DNA of 64,000 bases from Gillisella terrae (GTDB lineage Bacteria; Pseudomonadota; Alphaproteobacteria; Rhizobiales; Rhizobiaceae), in assembly GCF_004801395.1 (NCBI RefSeq), contig NZ_SSOA01000002.1, positions 558,001-622,000 of the forward strand. The letters are read 5' to 3'. This document shows positions 1 to 10,417 of this stretch, in pieces. The notes under the pieces are model-generated. The model was not told the DNA's origin and searched no databases. It worked only from the letters and a program-made list of their open reading frames with translations. Within the stretch, counting starts at the first letter, position 1, and every line of letters begins with the position of its first letter. Made by a program: the position numbers and the translations under genes.

Positions 1-71
1 AAGTTCCGCGACCTTTTATAGCCGCGCTATTGCCATATATGAAGCAAGACGAACAACAGTTGGAGCAATAC

Positions 72-839
72 ATGCCCGCATACCATGGAAAAGCAGCCCT
101 GATTACCGGATCGGCCAAACGCCTGGGCCGTGCCATTGCCGAGGATCTGGCCGCTCATGGTTTTGCCGTGGCTATTCATGCCAATTCATCTTTATCAGAG
201 GCAGAAGCGCTGGCTTCGACAATCCGGGCCGCAGGCGGCAAGGCTGTTGCCCTGCAAGCAGACCTGCGCAACAGTGATGAAACAAAAGAGCTGGTGGCAA
301 GGGCCGCCGCCGAACTTGGACCACTTGATCTTCTGGTCAACAATGCCTCTATCTTTCTGGATGATGAGGCAAACCAATTTGATGAAGAGCGCTTTGACGC
401 GCATTTTGATATTCACGTGCGTGCGCCAGCCATTTTAAGTGCTGCCTTTTACCATCAGGCACCGGCCAATAATGCTGGCCTGATTGTCAATATCATTGAT
501 CAACGGGTTCTGGCGCTGAAACCGACCTTCTTTTCCTATACGCTGTCCAAATCCACCCTGTGGACTGCCACGCAAACCATGGCACAGGCATTTGCGCCGC
601 GAATCAGGGTCAATGCCATTGGCCCCGGCCCGACGCTGAAGAGTGAGCGACAGGATATGCGTGATTTTCAGGCGCAGATTGCCACCCTGCCCCTGAAACG
701 CGGACCACAGACCACAGAATTCGGCCAGACCATTCGCTTTCTTTTTGACACCCCGTCCATCACCGGCCAAATGTTTGCGCTTGATGGCGGCCAGCACCTG
801 ATTTGGCCCGGAGCCGATGGCACGGAGATTGCGGAATGA
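72..839 (+). CDS. SDR-family oxidoreductase (pteridine-reductase-like)
   Basis: This is a short-chain dehydrogenase/reductase of 255 residues with a Rossmann fold that binds NAD(P). The N-terminal TGSAKRLG is the TGxxxxxG cofactor loop, NNAS is the structural Asn motif, and YTLSK supplies the catalytic YxxxK. The arginine in the TGSAKRLG loop suggests NADPH, as in pteridine reductase or FolM-like members; that subgroup is inference. In-frame ATGs exist at 30 and 39, but 72 is chosen because GGAG lies about 8 nt upstream and the Rossmann strand starts right after it. The stop overlaps the uvrC ATG (ATGA at 836-839), so the two genes are probably translationally coupled. The substrate cannot be read from the sequence. 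Confidence 0.85.
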   Translation: MPAYHGKAALITGSAKRLGRAIAEDLAAHGFAVAIHANSSLSEAEALASTIRAAGGKAVALQADLRNSDETKELVARAAAELGPLDLLVNNASIFLDDEANQFDEERFDAHFDIHVRAPAILSAAFYHQAPANNAGLIVNIIDQRVLALKPTFFSYTLSKSTLWTATQTMAQAFAPRIRVNAIGPGPTLKSERQDMRDFQAQIATLPLKRGPQTTEFGQTIRFLFDTPSITGQMFALDGGQHLIWPGADGTEIAE

Positions 840-2863
840 ACAGAGGAAAGCGGTCGGAAGGCGGCATTCTCTACGACGAACCCGATATGGATGACGATGA
901 CAGCGCCTTGGAAGGCGATGTCTCGGTGCCTGTGCCTGCAATAGAATGGAATGAGACCGAGTTGCACGGCAGCGGGTTGACGGGTGCCGAATTGATTGGC
1001 GAATTTGTCAAAAAACTGCCCAACACCCCCGGTGTTTACCGCATGATGAATGCGGATGGTGATGTGCTGTACGTCGGCAAGGCAAGAAGCCTGAAAAAGC
1101 GCGTAAGCGCTTACGCCCAGGGGCGGGTGCATTCCAATCGGCTGTTTCGCATGGTGCGCGAGACAGCCCATATGGAATTCGTCAACACCCGCACCGAGGT
1201 GGAAGCTCTGCTGCTGGAAGCCAACCTGATCAAGCGCATGCGCCCGCGCTACAATGTGCTTTTGCGCGACGACAAGAGCTTCCCCTATATCCTGATTACC
1301 AATGATGGCCTGGCCCCGGCGCTGTACAAACATCGCGGTGCGCGGGTGGGCAAGGGCGATTATTTCGGCCCCTTCGCCTCTGGCACGGCGGTCAACCGCA
1401 CCATCAATTCGCTCCAGCGCGCCTTTTTGCTGCGCACCTGCACCGATAGCGTGTTTGAAAGCCGCACGCGCCCCTGTCTGCTCTATCAAATCAAGCGCTG
1501 TTCGGGGCCTTGCACCCATGAAATCAGCGAGCAAGGCTATGCCGGGCTGGTGAAGGAAGCCAAGGATTTTCTCTCTGGCAAGAGCCAGAACGTCAAGGCA
1601 TCCATGGCGCAGGCCATGAACGAGGCCGCGGAAGAGCTGGATTTCGAGCGCGCCGCCGTGCTGCGGGATCGCCTCACCGGGCTTTCTTATGTGCAAAGCC
1701 ATCAGGGCCTCAACACTGCCGGTGTGGAAGAAGCGGATATTTTTGCCATCCACCATGAGGGTGGCCTGACCTGTATTCAGGTGTTCTTTTTCCGCACAGG
1801 GCAGAACTGGGGCAACCGCGCCTACTTCCCCAAGGCCGATCCGCAAATGAGCGAAGCGGAAGTGTTCACGGCATTTTTGGCACAGTTTTACGACAACAAG
1901 CCCAGCCCTCGGCAAATCCTGCTCTCAGAGGCTATCGACGAGATGGATTTGCTGGCCCAGGCCCTCTCGGAAAAAGCCGGATACAAGGTTTCGATTCTTG
2001 TGCCACAGCGAGGCGACAAGAAGGATCTGGTCACTCACGTGCATGACAATGCGCGCGAGGCCCATGGCCGCAAGCTGGCCGAAACCTCTTCGCAGATGAA
2101 ACTGCTGAAGGGCATGGCCGAGACCTTCTCCCTGCCCTATGTGCCGCGCCGGATCGAGATCTACGACAACTCGCATATCATGGGCACCAATGCCGTGGGT
2201 TGTATGGTGGTGGCTGGCGCGGACGGCTTTATCAAATCGCAATATCGCAAGTTCAACATCAAATCACCCGACATCACCCCCGGTGATGACTTTGGCATGA
2301 TGCGTGAGGTGATGACCCGGCGCTTTACCAAGCTGCTGAAAGATGTGGGCAAGCCCGACCGCAGCACGCCGCCCGATGATCTGGAAGACGCAAGCTTTCC
2401 GGCATGGCCAGATGTTTTGCTGATCGATGGTGGGCAAGGCCAGATGACGGCGGTGCGCGCCATTCTCGACGAGTTGGATATTGCCGATAGCGTGATTGCC
2501 ATTGGTGTTGCCAAAGGCGTGGACCGTGACGCGGGCCGCGAGCGCTTTTTTGTAGAAGGCAAGCCGGACTTTGCCCTGCCCCCACGCGATCCGGTGCTCT
2601 ATTTTGTTCAGCGTCTGCGCGACGAAGCCCACCGCTTTGCGATTGGCACCCACCGCGCCAAACGCAGCAAGTCTTTCTTGAAAAATCCGCTGGATGAAAT
2701 CGCCGGTATTGGCCCAACCCGCAAACGCGCACTGCTTCAGCATTTTGGCACCGCCAAGGCGGTGTCCAAGGCGGCCATGAGCGAATTGATGAGCGTGGAG
2801 GGTATTTCCGAGGCAACAGCCAAGCTGATTTACAATCATTTTAACGAGAGTGGGTCGGAATAA
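836..2863 (+). CDS. uvrC: UvrABC system protein C (excinuclease subunit)
   Basis: UvrC makes the two incisions either side of a DNA lesion in nucleotide excision repair, acting with UvrA and UvrB in the cytoplasm. Domains in order: an acidic N-terminal extension of about 60 residues, the GIY-YIG nuclease (GVYRM near residue 66, LYVGKA near 78), a Cys-containing segment ([15 protein letters not shown]), the UVR motif that contacts UvrB ([14 protein letters not shown]), the RNase H-like endonuclease with conserved IEIYDNSH and LLIDGGQGQ, and tandem HhH motifs at the C-terminus ([13 protein letters not shown]). The 675-residue length exceeds the usual ~610 because of the N-terminal extension. 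ATG 836 overlaps the stop of the preceding SDR gene and is preferred over a TTG at 803. Confidence 0.97.
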   Translation: MNRGKRSEGGILYDEPDMDDDDSALEGDVSVPVPAIEWNETELHGSGLTGAELIGEFVKKLPNTPGVYRMMNADGDVLYVGKARSLKKRVSAYAQGRVHSNRLFRMVRETAHMEFVNTRTEVEALLLEANLIKRMRPRYNVLLRDDKSFPYILITNDGLAPALYKHRGARVGKGDYFGPFASGTAVNRTINSLQRAFLLRTCTDSVFESRTRPCLLYQIKRCSGPCTHEISEQGYAGLVKEAKDFLSGKSQNVKASMAQAMNEAAEELDFERAAVLRDRLTGLSYVQSHQGLNTAGVEEADIFAIHHEGGLTCIQVFFFRTGQNWGNRAYFPKADPQMSEAEVFTAFLAQFYDNKPSPRQILLSEAIDEMDLLAQALSEKAGYKVSILVPQRGDKKDLVTHVHDNAREAHGRKLAETSSQMKLLKGMAETFSLPYVPRRIEIYDNSHIMGTNAVGCMVVAGADGFIKSQYRKFNIKSPDITPGDDFGMMREVMTRRFTKLLKDVGKPDRSTPPDDLEDASFPAWPDVLLIDGGQGQMTAVRAILDELDIADSVIAIGVAKGVDRDAGRERFFVEGKPDFALPPRDPVLYFVQRLRDEAHRFAIGTHRAKRSKSFLKNPLDEIAGIGPTRKRALLQHFGTAKAVSKAAMSELMSVEGISEATAKLIYNHFNESGSE

Positions 2864-2976
2864 TGTTTTTTAATCCTGCTTCGTCCAAGAATGGCCTTTT
2901 CCATCATGGTATTCTAGCCTATCGGCTTAAGTATGTTGATGACGCAATCGCGATACGCAATTGAAGCAATCACATG

Positions 2977-3084
2977 CTACTGCATAATTCCTTACATCGG
3001 AATCGATGTAAGGTAAAAATTATGCAGCAGATAAAAAGTGCTACAGCGTCCTTTGTGCGCCATATTTGGCGCACGGCGCTGTAG
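2977..3084 (+). repeat. A/B palindromic mosaic repeat, copy 1
   Basis: Two adjacent inverted repeats. Unit A (2977-3030) begins CTACTGCATAATT and ends AATTATGCAGCAG around a central ATCGGAATCGAT. Unit B (3041-3084) begins CTACAGCGTC and ends GCGCTGTAG around GCGCCATATTTGGCGC. The same pair recurs at 34036, 34504 and 43107, and unit A alone at 19223. It fills much of the uvrC-pgsA gap. It resembles the rhizobial intergenic mosaic elements, and family assignment needs a database comparison. Confidence 0.9.
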
Positions 3085-3146
3085 AAAAATGTGACACGAG
3101 ACTCATCTGCTGCCACTCTACGGCACCGACATAAAGACAGGGCATC

Positions 3147-3737
3147 ATGGCTTCGCGCACTTACAGCATACCCAACCTGTTGACCTATGGCCGCATTCTG
3201 GCCATTCCACTGATTGTGTTTTGCTTCTTTCTGGAAGGCACTCTGCAGAGCACAGACTTTGCACGCTGGACGGCGCTGGGGCTGTTCGTTCTGGCCTCCA
3301 TCACAGATTTTTTCGATGGCTATCTCGCCCGCATCTGGAATCAGACATCCAACATCGGCCGTATGCTGGACCCGATTGCCGACAAGCTGCTGGTGGCCAC
3401 CTGCCTGTTGCTGATGGCGGCGGACACCGAAAAAACCATTGCCGGTTGGTCGCTCTGGGCTGCCATCATCATCCTGTGCCGCGAAATTCTGGTATCGGGC
3501 CTGCGCGAATATTTGGCCGCGCTGAAAGTCAGCGTGCCGGTCACCCGCATTGCCAAATGGAAAACCACCGTACAAATGCTGGCACTGGGCTTTTTGCTGG
3601 CCGGTCCGGCTGGCGATAAGGTTTTGCCCCACACCACCCAGATCGGCATTGCCCTTTTGTGGATTGCGGCCATTTTGACCATGTACACCGGCTATGACTA
3701 TTTCCGCGCTGGCCTCAAACATATTTCGGATGATTGA
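3147..3737 (+). CDS. pgsA: CDP-diacylglycerol--glycerol-3-phosphate 3-phosphatidyltransferase
   Basis: PgsA makes phosphatidylglycerophosphate from CDP-diacylglycerol and glycerol-3-phosphate, the committed step to phosphatidylglycerol and cardiolipin, in the inner membrane. The CDP-alcohol phosphotransferase signature is intact: DFFDGYLAR, eight residues, then GRMLDPIAD, matching D-x2-DG-x2-AR-x8-G-x3-D-x3-D. Several hydrophobic segments span the 196 residues, which is normal family length. It is followed after 2 nt by moaD, and the uvrC-pgsA-moaD-moaE order is common in Rhizobiaceae, so pgsA and the moa genes probably share a transcript. Confidence 0.96.
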   Translation: MASRTYSIPNLLTYGRILAIPLIVFCFFLEGTLQSTDFARWTALGLFVLASITDFFDGYLARIWNQTSNIGRMLDPIADKLLVATCLLLMAADTEKTIAGWSLWAAIIILCREILVSGLREYLAALKVSVPVTRIAKWKTTVQMLALGFLLAGPAGDKVLPHTTQIGIALLWIAAILTMYTGYDYFRAGLKHISDD

Positions 3738-3739
3738 GC

Positions 3740-3994
3740 ATGGTGAAACTGGTCTATTTTGCCTGGGTGCGCGAAAAAATCGGTAAGGATGAAGAAGAGC
3801 TGGAGCTGCCAGCCACGGTAAAAACCGGAGCAGACCTGATTGCCCATCTGGCAAGCCTTGGCGAGGAATACGCAGAGGCTTTGCAATTTCCCAACGCCAT
3901 TCGCATTGCCATCAATATGGAACATGCCGAGCATGATGAGCCGATTGCGGGTGCCCGCGAGATTGGCCTGTTTCCACCCATGACCGGAGGCTGA
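3740..3994 (+). CDS. moaD: Molybdopterin synthase sulfur carrier subunit
   Basis: MoaD is the small ubiquitin-like subunit of molybdopterin synthase. Its C-terminal glycine is thiocarboxylated and donates sulfur to precursor Z. The 84-residue protein ends in PMTGG, giving the required Gly-Gly tail. The ATG at 3740 is preferred to an in-frame TTG at 3734 because VKLVYFAWVRE is the expected first strand. The moaE gene starts 2 nt after the stop. Confidence 0.95.
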   Translation: MVKLVYFAWVREKIGKDEEELELPATVKTGADLIAHLASLGEEYAEALQFPNAIRIAINMEHAEHDEPIAGAREIGLFPPMTGG

Positions 3995-3996
3995 CC

Positions 3997-4470
3997 ATGG
4001 TTGCGCCTCTCATCCGGGTTCAGCGCGAGGATTTTGATGGCGCGATTGAGAGCGCCGCTATTACCGCTGATCGCAAGGATATTGGCGCGCTGGTGTCTTT
4101 CATTGGCCTTTGCCGCGATGAGCAAGGCCAGCTCGATGCCTTGGAGCTGGAACATTATCCCGGCATGGCCGAGGCAGAGCTTAAGCGCATTGGTACCATG
4201 GCGATTGAGCGTTTCAATCTTCTGGCACTGACAATCATTCACCGCTTTGGCAAGATTGCCGCCGGTGAGCAGATCGTGCTGGTCATCGCAGCTTCCAGCC
4301 ATCGGCAGGCGGCCTTTGACGGCGCGAATTTCGTGATGGATTTTCTCAAAACCGCAGCCCCCTTCTGGAAAAAGGAACATGGGGTTGATGGTACCTGCGG
4401 CCATTGGGTTGCGGCCCGTGATGCCGATGACGCGGCACGGGATCGCTGGACACCTTCATCTTTTACATAA
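3997..4470 (+). CDS. moaE: Molybdopterin synthase catalytic subunit
   Basis: MoaE is the large subunit of the MoaD2-MoaE2 complex that converts cyclic pyranopterin monophosphate into molybdopterin. The 157-residue length is standard. Conserved features include the SFIGLCR strand, the ASSHRQAAFDG segment and the lysine-rich active-site stretch FWKKE. It lies directly downstream of moaD, its obligate partner, and is followed by a convergent terminator shared with ndk. Confidence 0.95.
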   Translation: MVAPLIRVQREDFDGAIESAAITADRKDIGALVSFIGLCRDEQGQLDALELEHYPGMAEAELKRIGTMAIERFNLLALTIIHRFGKIAAGEQIVLVIAASSHRQAAFDGANFVMDFLKTAAPFWKKEHGVDGTCGHWVAARDADDAARDRWTPSSFT

Positions 4471-4472
4471 AC

Positions 4473-4502
4473 AAAAACCGGAGCCTTTCAGCCCCGGTTT
4501 TA
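4473..4502. terminator. Bidirectional terminator between moaE and ndk
   Basis: The hairpin AAAACCGG ... CCGGTTTT has A-rich and T-rich outer arms. It lies between the convergent moaE (plus) and ndk (minus) genes and can serve both. Confidence 0.7.
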
Positions 4503-4546
4503 TGCAGTCTCTTGAATCGCTTGAGGCGAAAGCCTCAAACTTTGAT

Positions 4547-4969
4547 TCAGCCAACGATTTCGGTGGCCGAGAACCAGTAAGCGATTTCTTCAGCAGCAGT
4601 TTCTGGAGCATCAGAGCCGTGAACGGAGTTTTCGCCGATCGACAGCGCGAACTGCTTGCGGATGGTGCCTTCAGCAGCCTGGGCTGGGTTGGTTGCACCC
4701 ATGATTTCGCGGTTCTTGAGGATAGCGCCTTCGCCTTCCAGAACCTGAACAACGGTTGGGCCAGAGGTCATGCCTTCAACCAGTTCGCCGAAGAAAGGAC
4801 GATCCTTGTGAACAGCGTAGAAGCCTTCAGCTTCGCGCTTGCTCATCCAAACGCGCTTGGAAGCAACAACGCGCAGGCCGTTGTCTTCAAAAACCTTGGT
4901 GATTGCGCCCGTCAGGTTACGCTTGGTGGCATCTGGCTTGATCATCGAAAATGTGCGTTCAATCGCCAT
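4547..4969 (-). CDS. ndk: Nucleoside diphosphate kinase
   Basis: Ndk transfers the gamma-phosphate of ATP to nucleoside diphosphates and balances NTP pools in the cytoplasm. The 140-residue protein opens with the conserved [14 protein letters not shown]. It carries the catalytic histidine in [12 protein letters not shown], the family signature around the phosphohistidine. The ATG at 4969 is chosen over an upstream in-frame start at 5056 because the family N-terminus begins exactly there. It is transcribed away from the GST-like gene upstream. Confidence 0.97.
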   Translation of the reverse strand: MAIERTFSMIKPDATKRNLTGAITKVFEDNGLRVVASKRVWMSKREAEGFYAVHKDRPFFGELVEGMTSGPTVVQVLEGEGAILKNREIMGATNPAQAAEGTIRKQFALSIGENSVHGSDAPETAAEEIAYWFSATEIVG

Positions 4970-5075
4970 GGTCTTGTCCTTTATTGAATGAGAAAGTGGG
5001 CGGTTTCTACCCGTCCCGATTCGCGAAGACAAGAGGGGGGCGTGAATTTCACTCAACCGTCATAGTCTATGCCGC

Positions 5076-5759
5076 TCACCCGACTGAGCGGCCCACACCA
5101 TGGAAAAGATCAAGGCAGCGCTCAAACCAATCCAGCGCCGGATCATCGGCGGGCAAATGCACCGAACCCGTCGCCACGCGCAGCCACTGAAGCGCACCAA
5201 AGACGATATAATCGGCAAACAGTGGCGAAGCCCCGCCAATAAACGGCTGAGAGCGCAGCATATGGCGCAAAGGCCGTAATTTATCCGTAAAAGCGGCAAT
5301 GGAGGCATCGCGATCCGGAAAGGCCTCTTCAAGTGGTTTACCTAACAACGCTTCGCGGCTTTTGCGAAAATAGACCTGATCGACAGGGTCCAGCATGTTG
5401 TGAATATCCATCAAGGCAATGGCGGTCACAGCCGGATGGATGGTGGTTTGCGAATAGCCTTCCACAAACCGCGCCATGGCCTTGCCACCCTCACCACCAA
5501 ACAGGCTGGGCGCAAAGGGGTATGTCTCTTCCAGATAAAGCGCGATCTGGAAACTGTCAGAAACCAGTGTATCCTCATCCCGCAGCAGCGGCACAATCTT
5601 GGTAACCCCACCCTCGACCGTTGGAATCTCGGTAAAAGGCAACAGCTTTTCTTCAAATTCCAGCCCTTTGTGATGCAGCGCCATCACGGCCTTCCAGCAG
5701 TGGGGAGAAAACGGACGGCTCTCGTCCTCGCCGGTCAAGGAATACAGAATTCTGCTCAT
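5076..5759 (-). CDS. Glutathione S-transferase family protein
   Basis: This 227-residue protein has a thioredoxin-like N-terminal half and an all-alpha C-terminal half typical of GSTs. RPFSPHCWKAVMALHHKGLEF resembles the start of the GSH-binding domain. A conserved proline follows at KIVPLL, and D-T-L-V-S-DSFQIALYLEE is the 'SDS' glutathione-contacting turn. The closest style is the group of bacterial GSTs that includes beta-etherase-like enzymes, but no substrate can be assigned. The start at 5759 (MSRILYS) begins the first beta strand; an upstream in-frame start would add 21 residues without homology features. Confidence 0.82.
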   Translation of the reverse strand: MSRILYSLTGEDESRPFSPHCWKAVMALHHKGLEFEEKLLPFTEIPTVEGGVTKIVPLLRDEDTLVSDSFQIALYLEETYPFAPSLFGGEGGKAMARFVEGYSQTTIHPAVTAIALMDIHNMLDPVDQVYFRKSREALLGKPLEEAFPDRDASIAAFTDKLRPLRHMLRSQPFIGGASPLFADYIVFGALQWLRVATGSVHLPADDPALDWFERCLDLFHGVGRSVG

Positions 5760-5949
5760 GCACTGGTTCTCCCGAATTATTGCCCGAAAGCGTGATTGTG
5801 ATTTGTGATCACTGGATAGCAATCAAGCGGATTCTTCCAATCAAAACTACTGAAGAAACACATCAAACCCATGAATGATCCCACCTTCCCCACCACTGTG
5901 ACTTATCTGCATATTGCCTTTGGCCGCCACATCGGCCAAAACGCCGAAC

Positions 5950-7833
5950 ATGATCTCAATTAACGACGTCTCCGCCCGTATTGCAGGCCGCCTGCTTATT
6001 GACCACGCCACGATTTCGCTGCCCTCTGGCACGAAAGCGGGCCTTGTTGGCCGCAATGGCGCTGGGAAATCCACGCTGTTTCGCGTCATTACCGGCGATC
6101 TCGCCTCCGAATCCGGCTCGGTTTCCATTCCGAAGGCGGCGAAGATCGGACAGGTGGCGCAGGAGGCCCCCGGCACCGAGGATAGTCTGATTTCCATCGT
6201 GCTGGCGGCCGACAAAGAGCGCACGGCCCTGCTGGCAGAGGCCGAGACGGCAACGGATCCCAACCGAATCGCTGAGATTCAAATGCGGCTGGTGGATATT
6301 GATGCCCATTCGGCAGAAGCGCGCGCCTCCAGCATTCTTGCCGGTCTCGGCTTTGATCAGGCAGCCCAGCTTCGCCCGGCTTCCGCCTTCTCTGGTGGCT
6401 GGCGTATGCGTGTGGCGCTGGCAGCTGTGTTGTTTGCCGAGCCGGACCTGTTGCTGCTGGACGAGCCAACCAACTATCTCGACCTTGAAGGCACGCTGTG
6501 GCTGGAAGATTACATTCGGCGTTATCCGCACACCGTCATCATCATCAGCCATGATCGTGATCTTTTGAACAATGCCGTCAATGCCATTGTCCACCTTGAT
6601 CAGAAAAAGCTGACCTTCTATCGCGGTGGCTATGACCAGTTCGAGCGCCAGAAGGCCGAGAACGACGAATTGCAGATGAAGGCCAAGGCCAAAAATGACG
6701 CTGCGCGCAAGCATTTGCAAAGCTTTATCGATCGTTTCAAAGCCAAGGCCACCAAGGCCAAGCAGGCCCAGAGCCGCGTAAAAGCGCTGGAGCGCATGGG
6801 CACGGTGGCAGCCGTGATTGAAGATCACGTGCAGCCCATCACCTTTCCTGAGCCAGAAAAGCAACCCGCCTCGCCCATCATCGCCATCAATGGCGGTGCG
6901 GTTGGCTATGAGCCGGGCAAGCCGATTTTGAAAAACCTGAACTTGCGCATCGATGCCGATGACCGCATTGCGCTGCTGGGCTCGAACGGCAATGGTAAAT
7001 CCACCTTTGCCAAATTCGTCTCCGGCCGTCTGCCGCCGGAAAGCGGTGATTTGCGCCTGGCTCCGAGCCTGTCGATTGGTTTTTTCGCGCAGCACCAGCT
7101 GGATGATCTGGTGCCTGCCGACACGCCTGTGGAGCATGTGCGCCGTTTGATGCCCACTGCACCGGAGGCCAAAGTGCGCGCCCGCGTGGCGCAAATGGGC
7201 CTGACCACGGAAAAGATGAACACCGCCGCCAAGGATCTTTCCGGCGGTGAAAAAGCCCGCCTGCTGATGGGCCTTGCCGCCTTCCATGCACCCAATCTGC
7301 TGATCCTCGACGAGCCCACCAACCATCTCGACATCGACAGCCGCCGCGCGCTTATCGAGGCGCTGAACGATTATGAGGGCGCGGTTATTCTGATCTCGCA
7401 CGACCGCCATCTGATTGAAGCAACGGTTGATCGGCTCTGGCTGGTCAACAACGGCACCGTCACCACCTTTGAAGGTGACATGGATGAATACCGCGATCTG
7501 ATCGTGGCATCGGGCAAAAAAAAAGACGAAAAAATTGAAGCGCCGGTAGAGGCCGCCAATAAGGCGGATCAACGCAAAGCCAATGCCGAAAAGCGCGCAG
7601 CCCTCGCCCCCTTGAAGAAAAAGATCAACGAAATCGAATCCTTGACCAAGAAACTCGAGACTTTGATTCAAAGCCTTGATGCAGAACTTGCAGATCCGGT
7701 TTTGTATGAAAAGAACCCGGCCAAGGCAGCCGAAAAGGTCAAGCAACGCGGCGAAGCAGCTGCCAGGCTGAATGCCGCCGAAGAGCAATGGCTTGAGCTT
7801 TCGACCGAGTATGAAGAAGCGATGGCGGGCTGA
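5950..7833 (+). CDS. ABC-F family ATP-binding protein (Uup/YheS type)
   Basis: A 627-residue soluble protein with two ABC ATPase domains and no membrane segment, as in the ABC-F family that acts on ribosomes or in stress tolerance. The first domain has Walker A GRNGAGKST, signature SGG in SAFSGGWRMR, and Walker B LLLLDEPTNYLD. The second has GSNGNGKST, LSGGEKAR and LLILDEPTNHLD. A basic interdomain linker rich in K/A/Q (AARKHLQSFIDRF) lies between them. A charged C-terminal coiled coil follows (roughly residues 555-627), as in Uup and YheS. The start at 5950 (MISINDV) is used because the ABC fold begins there. Which ABC-F paralogue this is remains open. Confidence 0.92.
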   Translation: MISINDVSARIAGRLLIDHATISLPSGTKAGLVGRNGAGKSTLFRVITGDLASESGSVSIPKAAKIGQVAQEAPGTEDSLISIVLAADKERTALLAEAETATDPNRIAEIQMRLVDIDAHSAEARASSILAGLGFDQAAQLRPASAFSGGWRMRVALAAVLFAEPDLLLLDEPTNYLDLEGTLWLEDYIRRYPHTVIIISHDRDLLNNAVNAIVHLDQKKLTFYRGGYDQFERQKAENDELQMKAKAKNDAARKHLQSFIDRFKAKATKAKQAQSRVKALERMGTVAAVIEDHVQPITFPEPEKQPASPIIAINGGAVGYEPGKPILKNLNLRIDADDRIALLGSNGNGKSTFAKFVSGRLPPESGDLRLAPSLSIGFFAQHQLDDLVPADTPVEHVRRLMPTAPEAKVRARVAQMGLTTEKMNTAAKDLSGGEKARLLMGLAAFHAPNLLILDEPTNHLDIDSRRALIEALNDYEGAVILISHDRHLIEATVDRLWLVNNGTVTTFEGDMDEYRDLIVASGKKKDEKIEAPVEAANKADQRKANAEKRAALAPLKKKINEIESLTKKLETLIQSLDAELADPVLYEKNPAKAAEKVKQRGEAAARLNAAEEQWLELSTEYEEAMAG

Positions 7834-8467
7834 ATAGACTTGTTCCGCCATAAACTATGTTTACATGTTAAGATTGTCGAAAACATCAGATGCGGACTTG
7901 TGTCTTTTTACAACATAGGACCGCGATAAACAGGATGTAATATTCCTGAATAGATCAGCTTGAGCGATATTTCTCCAAGCTTATTTGAAAATAATCTCAA
8001 AAAAATAGATGTTCTGTTCTTGGGCCGCGCCGCACAGAGGCTTTGCGCTTTAGAATAACCATTTGATTATTCAAGACAAAGCAAAACAACCCCTCGATTT
8101 AAAGGGTTAAATTTATATTAGAGATATTTTAATTAATCCAAAACATCATCCGCTTGCAATGCAACATGATACTGAATGCCTCCATACTGACTGTCTCTTT
8201 TGACTCTCTGATCCAAACCGTGCGCACGGTTTCTATGAGAAAGCCACGTGTGGCGGTCATCGGTGCCGGCTGCAACCAACCACAGAGCGTCGGTGCGAAA
8301 CTGCGCGTTCGGCACGAAGTTGCGACATCTCTTTATGATGAGGGCTTTTGGGCCTTCTGAATCCAAAACACATGTCAGTCGCTGCGCAATGAATTGCGTT
8401 GCAGGGTAAGCATATCTGATGGGGCTGCCATGACGGCATCTCATCCAGCGTGATTGGAAACGATGTA
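7834..8467. other. AT-rich 634-bp gap before the chemoreceptor gene
   Basis: No convincing gene is present. The left half is very AT-rich and contains a small inverted repeat GAATAA (8053-8058) / TTATTC (8067-8072). At 8238-8360 a short frame begins with MRKPRVAVIGAG, which looks like the first strand and glycine loop of a Rossmann-fold oxidoreductase. It loses any resemblance after 12 residues and stops after 41, so it may be the remnant of a decayed FAD/NAD-binding enzyme. The chemoreceptor promoter must lie in the right half, but no consensus is clear. Confidence 0.5.
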
Positions 8468-10372
8468 ATGCTTCCACATTTTTCTTTAAAAACGTCACTC
8501 GCTGGCGCTTTATCGGGCTTGATGTTGCTTCTTCTCATTCAGGGTGGGTTTGGCCTCTATTCCATGTCGGGTACTTTCCGGCATGTTCAGGAATTGGCCG
8601 AACGCGCCGTTCCGCGTGTCGATATTACCAATCGGCTGAACATTTCGTTGGCCAATCTGCGCGGTCTGGAAACGCGCCACATTCTGAGCACGACGCCTGA
8701 GGCGATTGCGCAAACGGATGCCGCCTTGGAAAACGAGCGGGCAAAACTGCGCAGCCGCATGGCAACATACGAAAAGCTGATTTCACTTCCAGCCGAGCGT
8801 CAGGCATACGAGGTGTTCAAGCGAGAGCTTGCCACCTATCTTGAGCTGGATGCCAAAATGGTGGCACTCTCGAAAAGCGGGGAGAAAGACAAGGCGTCCG
8901 CTCTTCTGGTGGGGGAGATGGTCAAGGTCTATGCTGCCATGGATGATCAGGCCGATATTTTCCGCGACGCCAATGTCGATGCCGCAAAGGAGATGTATCA
9001 AAGCGCATCCAGTGCTTTTAACCTTTCGGTCTTTCTCAATGGGCTTGTGCTGGCGCTGGGCGCAATTGCAGGCGTGGGTGCGATGATCTTCGTATCAAAG
9101 GGCGTTTCAAGCCCCATCCAGCGACTGACAGCCAATATGAGCACGCTTGCCTCCGGTGATTTCAGCCAACACATCCCCTACCTTGAGCGGCAAAACGAAA
9201 TTGGCTCCATGGCCCGCGCCCTGGAAGTGTTCAAGCAAAATGGACTGAACGTCTTGAGCATGAACGCCCAAGAGCTGCACATGCGGCAAAAATGCGATGA
9301 ATTGCGCGACAGCATCGGCGAAGTGGTTGCCGCCGCTGTGACCGGCGATTTCAGCCAGCGCATCACCCGCGATTTCGACTTTCCCGACCTCAATGCTTTC
9401 GCAGCCTCGATGAATGAACTGGTGCAATCCATCGACTGCGGCTTGAGCGAAACACGGCGCATTGTGGCCGCCCTCAATCAGGGTGACTTGACCGATGCCA
9501 TGCGCGGACAGTTTCAAGGAGCCTTTGGTGAGCTTCAGCAGAACGTCAACAACACCATGGGTGTGCTCCGCGCCATTGTCGGCGAGGTTCGCGCTTCCAT
9601 CGATATGATCAATTCAGGCTCTGGCGAGCTTCGCTTTGCCTCCGATGATCTGGCCAAACGCACAGAGCAGCAGGCCGCCGCCCTGGAAGAAACCTCATCG
9701 GCGCTGGAAGAAATCACCAACACCGTCAACACATCAACCCGCCGCGCCCTGGAAACCAGCAGGATGGTGGATGTTGCCCGCCAAAGCACGGAGGATTCTG
9801 CCTCTGTGGTTTACGATGCCGTCTCGGCCATGGGCCGCATTGAGCAGGCATCGGGCGAGATCGGCAAGATTTTGAATGTGATTGATGAGATTGCCTTTCA
9901 GACCAATCTTCTGGCGCTCAATGCTGGCGTGGAAGCCGCCCGCGCCGGAGAGGCTGGCAAGGGCTTTGCCGTTGTCGCCCAGGAGGTTCGTGAACTGGCC
10001 CAACGCTCTGCCGGGGCCGCCAAGGACATCAAGAGCCTGATTACCAAATCCGGTGATGAAGTGGCCGCAGGGGTGCGGCTGGTGACCGCAACCGGAGAGG
10101 CGCTCAACCGGATTCGTGATCACGTTGTCGATATCAACACCCAGGTGCATGAAATTGCCAATGCCGCGAAAGAACAGTCCCACAAGCTCCAGGAGGTCAA
10201 TTCCGCCGTTGGCCAGATGGATCAGGTCACGCAGCGAAATGCCGCCATGGTGGAAGAAACCACAGCCAGCACAAACCGGCTGGCCGATGACGCCGCAAAC
10301 CTGGCGCGACTGATCGGTCACTTCAAACTGGAGCCAGCGTCCAACAAAGCCGGCCACTGGAAAGCAGCCTGA
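8468..10372 (+). CDS. Methyl-accepting chemotaxis protein
   Basis: A transmembrane chemoreceptor of 634 residues that feeds CheA/CheW signalling. A first membrane helix lies near residues 9-31. The periplasmic part that follows is a four-helix-bundle type sensor (about residues 32-185). A second membrane helix lies near 190-212, followed by a HAMP domain ([19 protein letters not shown]) and a second HAMP-like stretch. The long cytoplasmic signalling hairpin carries the highly conserved tip [20 protein letters not shown]. Glutamine/glutamate-rich methylation helices flank the tip ([28 protein letters not shown]). There is no obvious CheR/CheB-binding pentapeptide at the C-terminus. ATG 8468 is preferred over GTG 8450. 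The ligand is unknown. Confidence 0.95.
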   Translation: MLPHFSLKTSLAGALSGLMLLLLIQGGFGLYSMSGTFRHVQELAERAVPRVDITNRLNISLANLRGLETRHILSTTPEAIAQTDAALENERAKLRSRMATYEKLISLPAERQAYEVFKRELATYLELDAKMVALSKSGEKDKASALLVGEMVKVYAAMDDQADIFRDANVDAAKEMYQSASSAFNLSVFLNGLVLALGAIAGVGAMIFVSKGVSSPIQRLTANMSTLASGDFSQHIPYLERQNEIGSMARALEVFKQNGLNVLSMNAQELHMRQKCDELRDSIGEVVAAAVTGDFSQRITRDFDFPDLNAFAASMNELVQSIDCGLSETRRIVAALNQGDLTDAMRGQFQGAFGELQQNVNNTMGVLRAIVGEVRASIDMINSGSGELRFASDDLAKRTEQQAAALEETSSALEEITNTVNTSTRRALETSRMVDVARQSTEDSASVVYDAVSAMGRIEQASGEIGKILNVIDEIAFQTNLLALNAGVEAARAGEAGKGFAVVAQEVRELAQRSAGAAKDIKSLITKSGDEVAAGVRLVTATGEALNRIRDHVVDINTQVHEIANAAKEQSHKLQEVNSAVGQMDQVTQRNAAMVEETTASTNRLADDAANLARLIGHFKLEPASNKAGHWKAA

Positions 10373-10383
10373 AGACACTTTTA

Positions 10384-10417
10384 CAGCACCGTGCGTTTTA
10401 TCAAGCGTACGGTGCTG
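10384..10417 (+). terminator. Hairpin after the chemoreceptor gene
   Basis: Inverted repeat CAGCACCGTgCG ... CGtACGGTGCTG, 11 nt after the stop codon. The following bases are only modestly T-rich, so termination efficiency is uncertain. Confidence 0.6.

Noticed and set aside
668..1915. Long open frame on the minus strand opposite uvrC
   Set aside because: It runs antisense to UvrC with no recognisable domain; it is a by-product of codon bias.
5956..7851. Very long minus-strand open frame opposite the ABC-F gene
   Set aside because: It mirrors two well-conserved ATPase domains on the plus strand, and its composition (His/Gly/Gln-rich) is typical of an antisense frame.
8154..8360. 68-codon frame with a VAVIGAG start
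   Set aside because: Too short for any dehydrogenase, and similarity ends after the glycine loop; recorded only as a possible relic.
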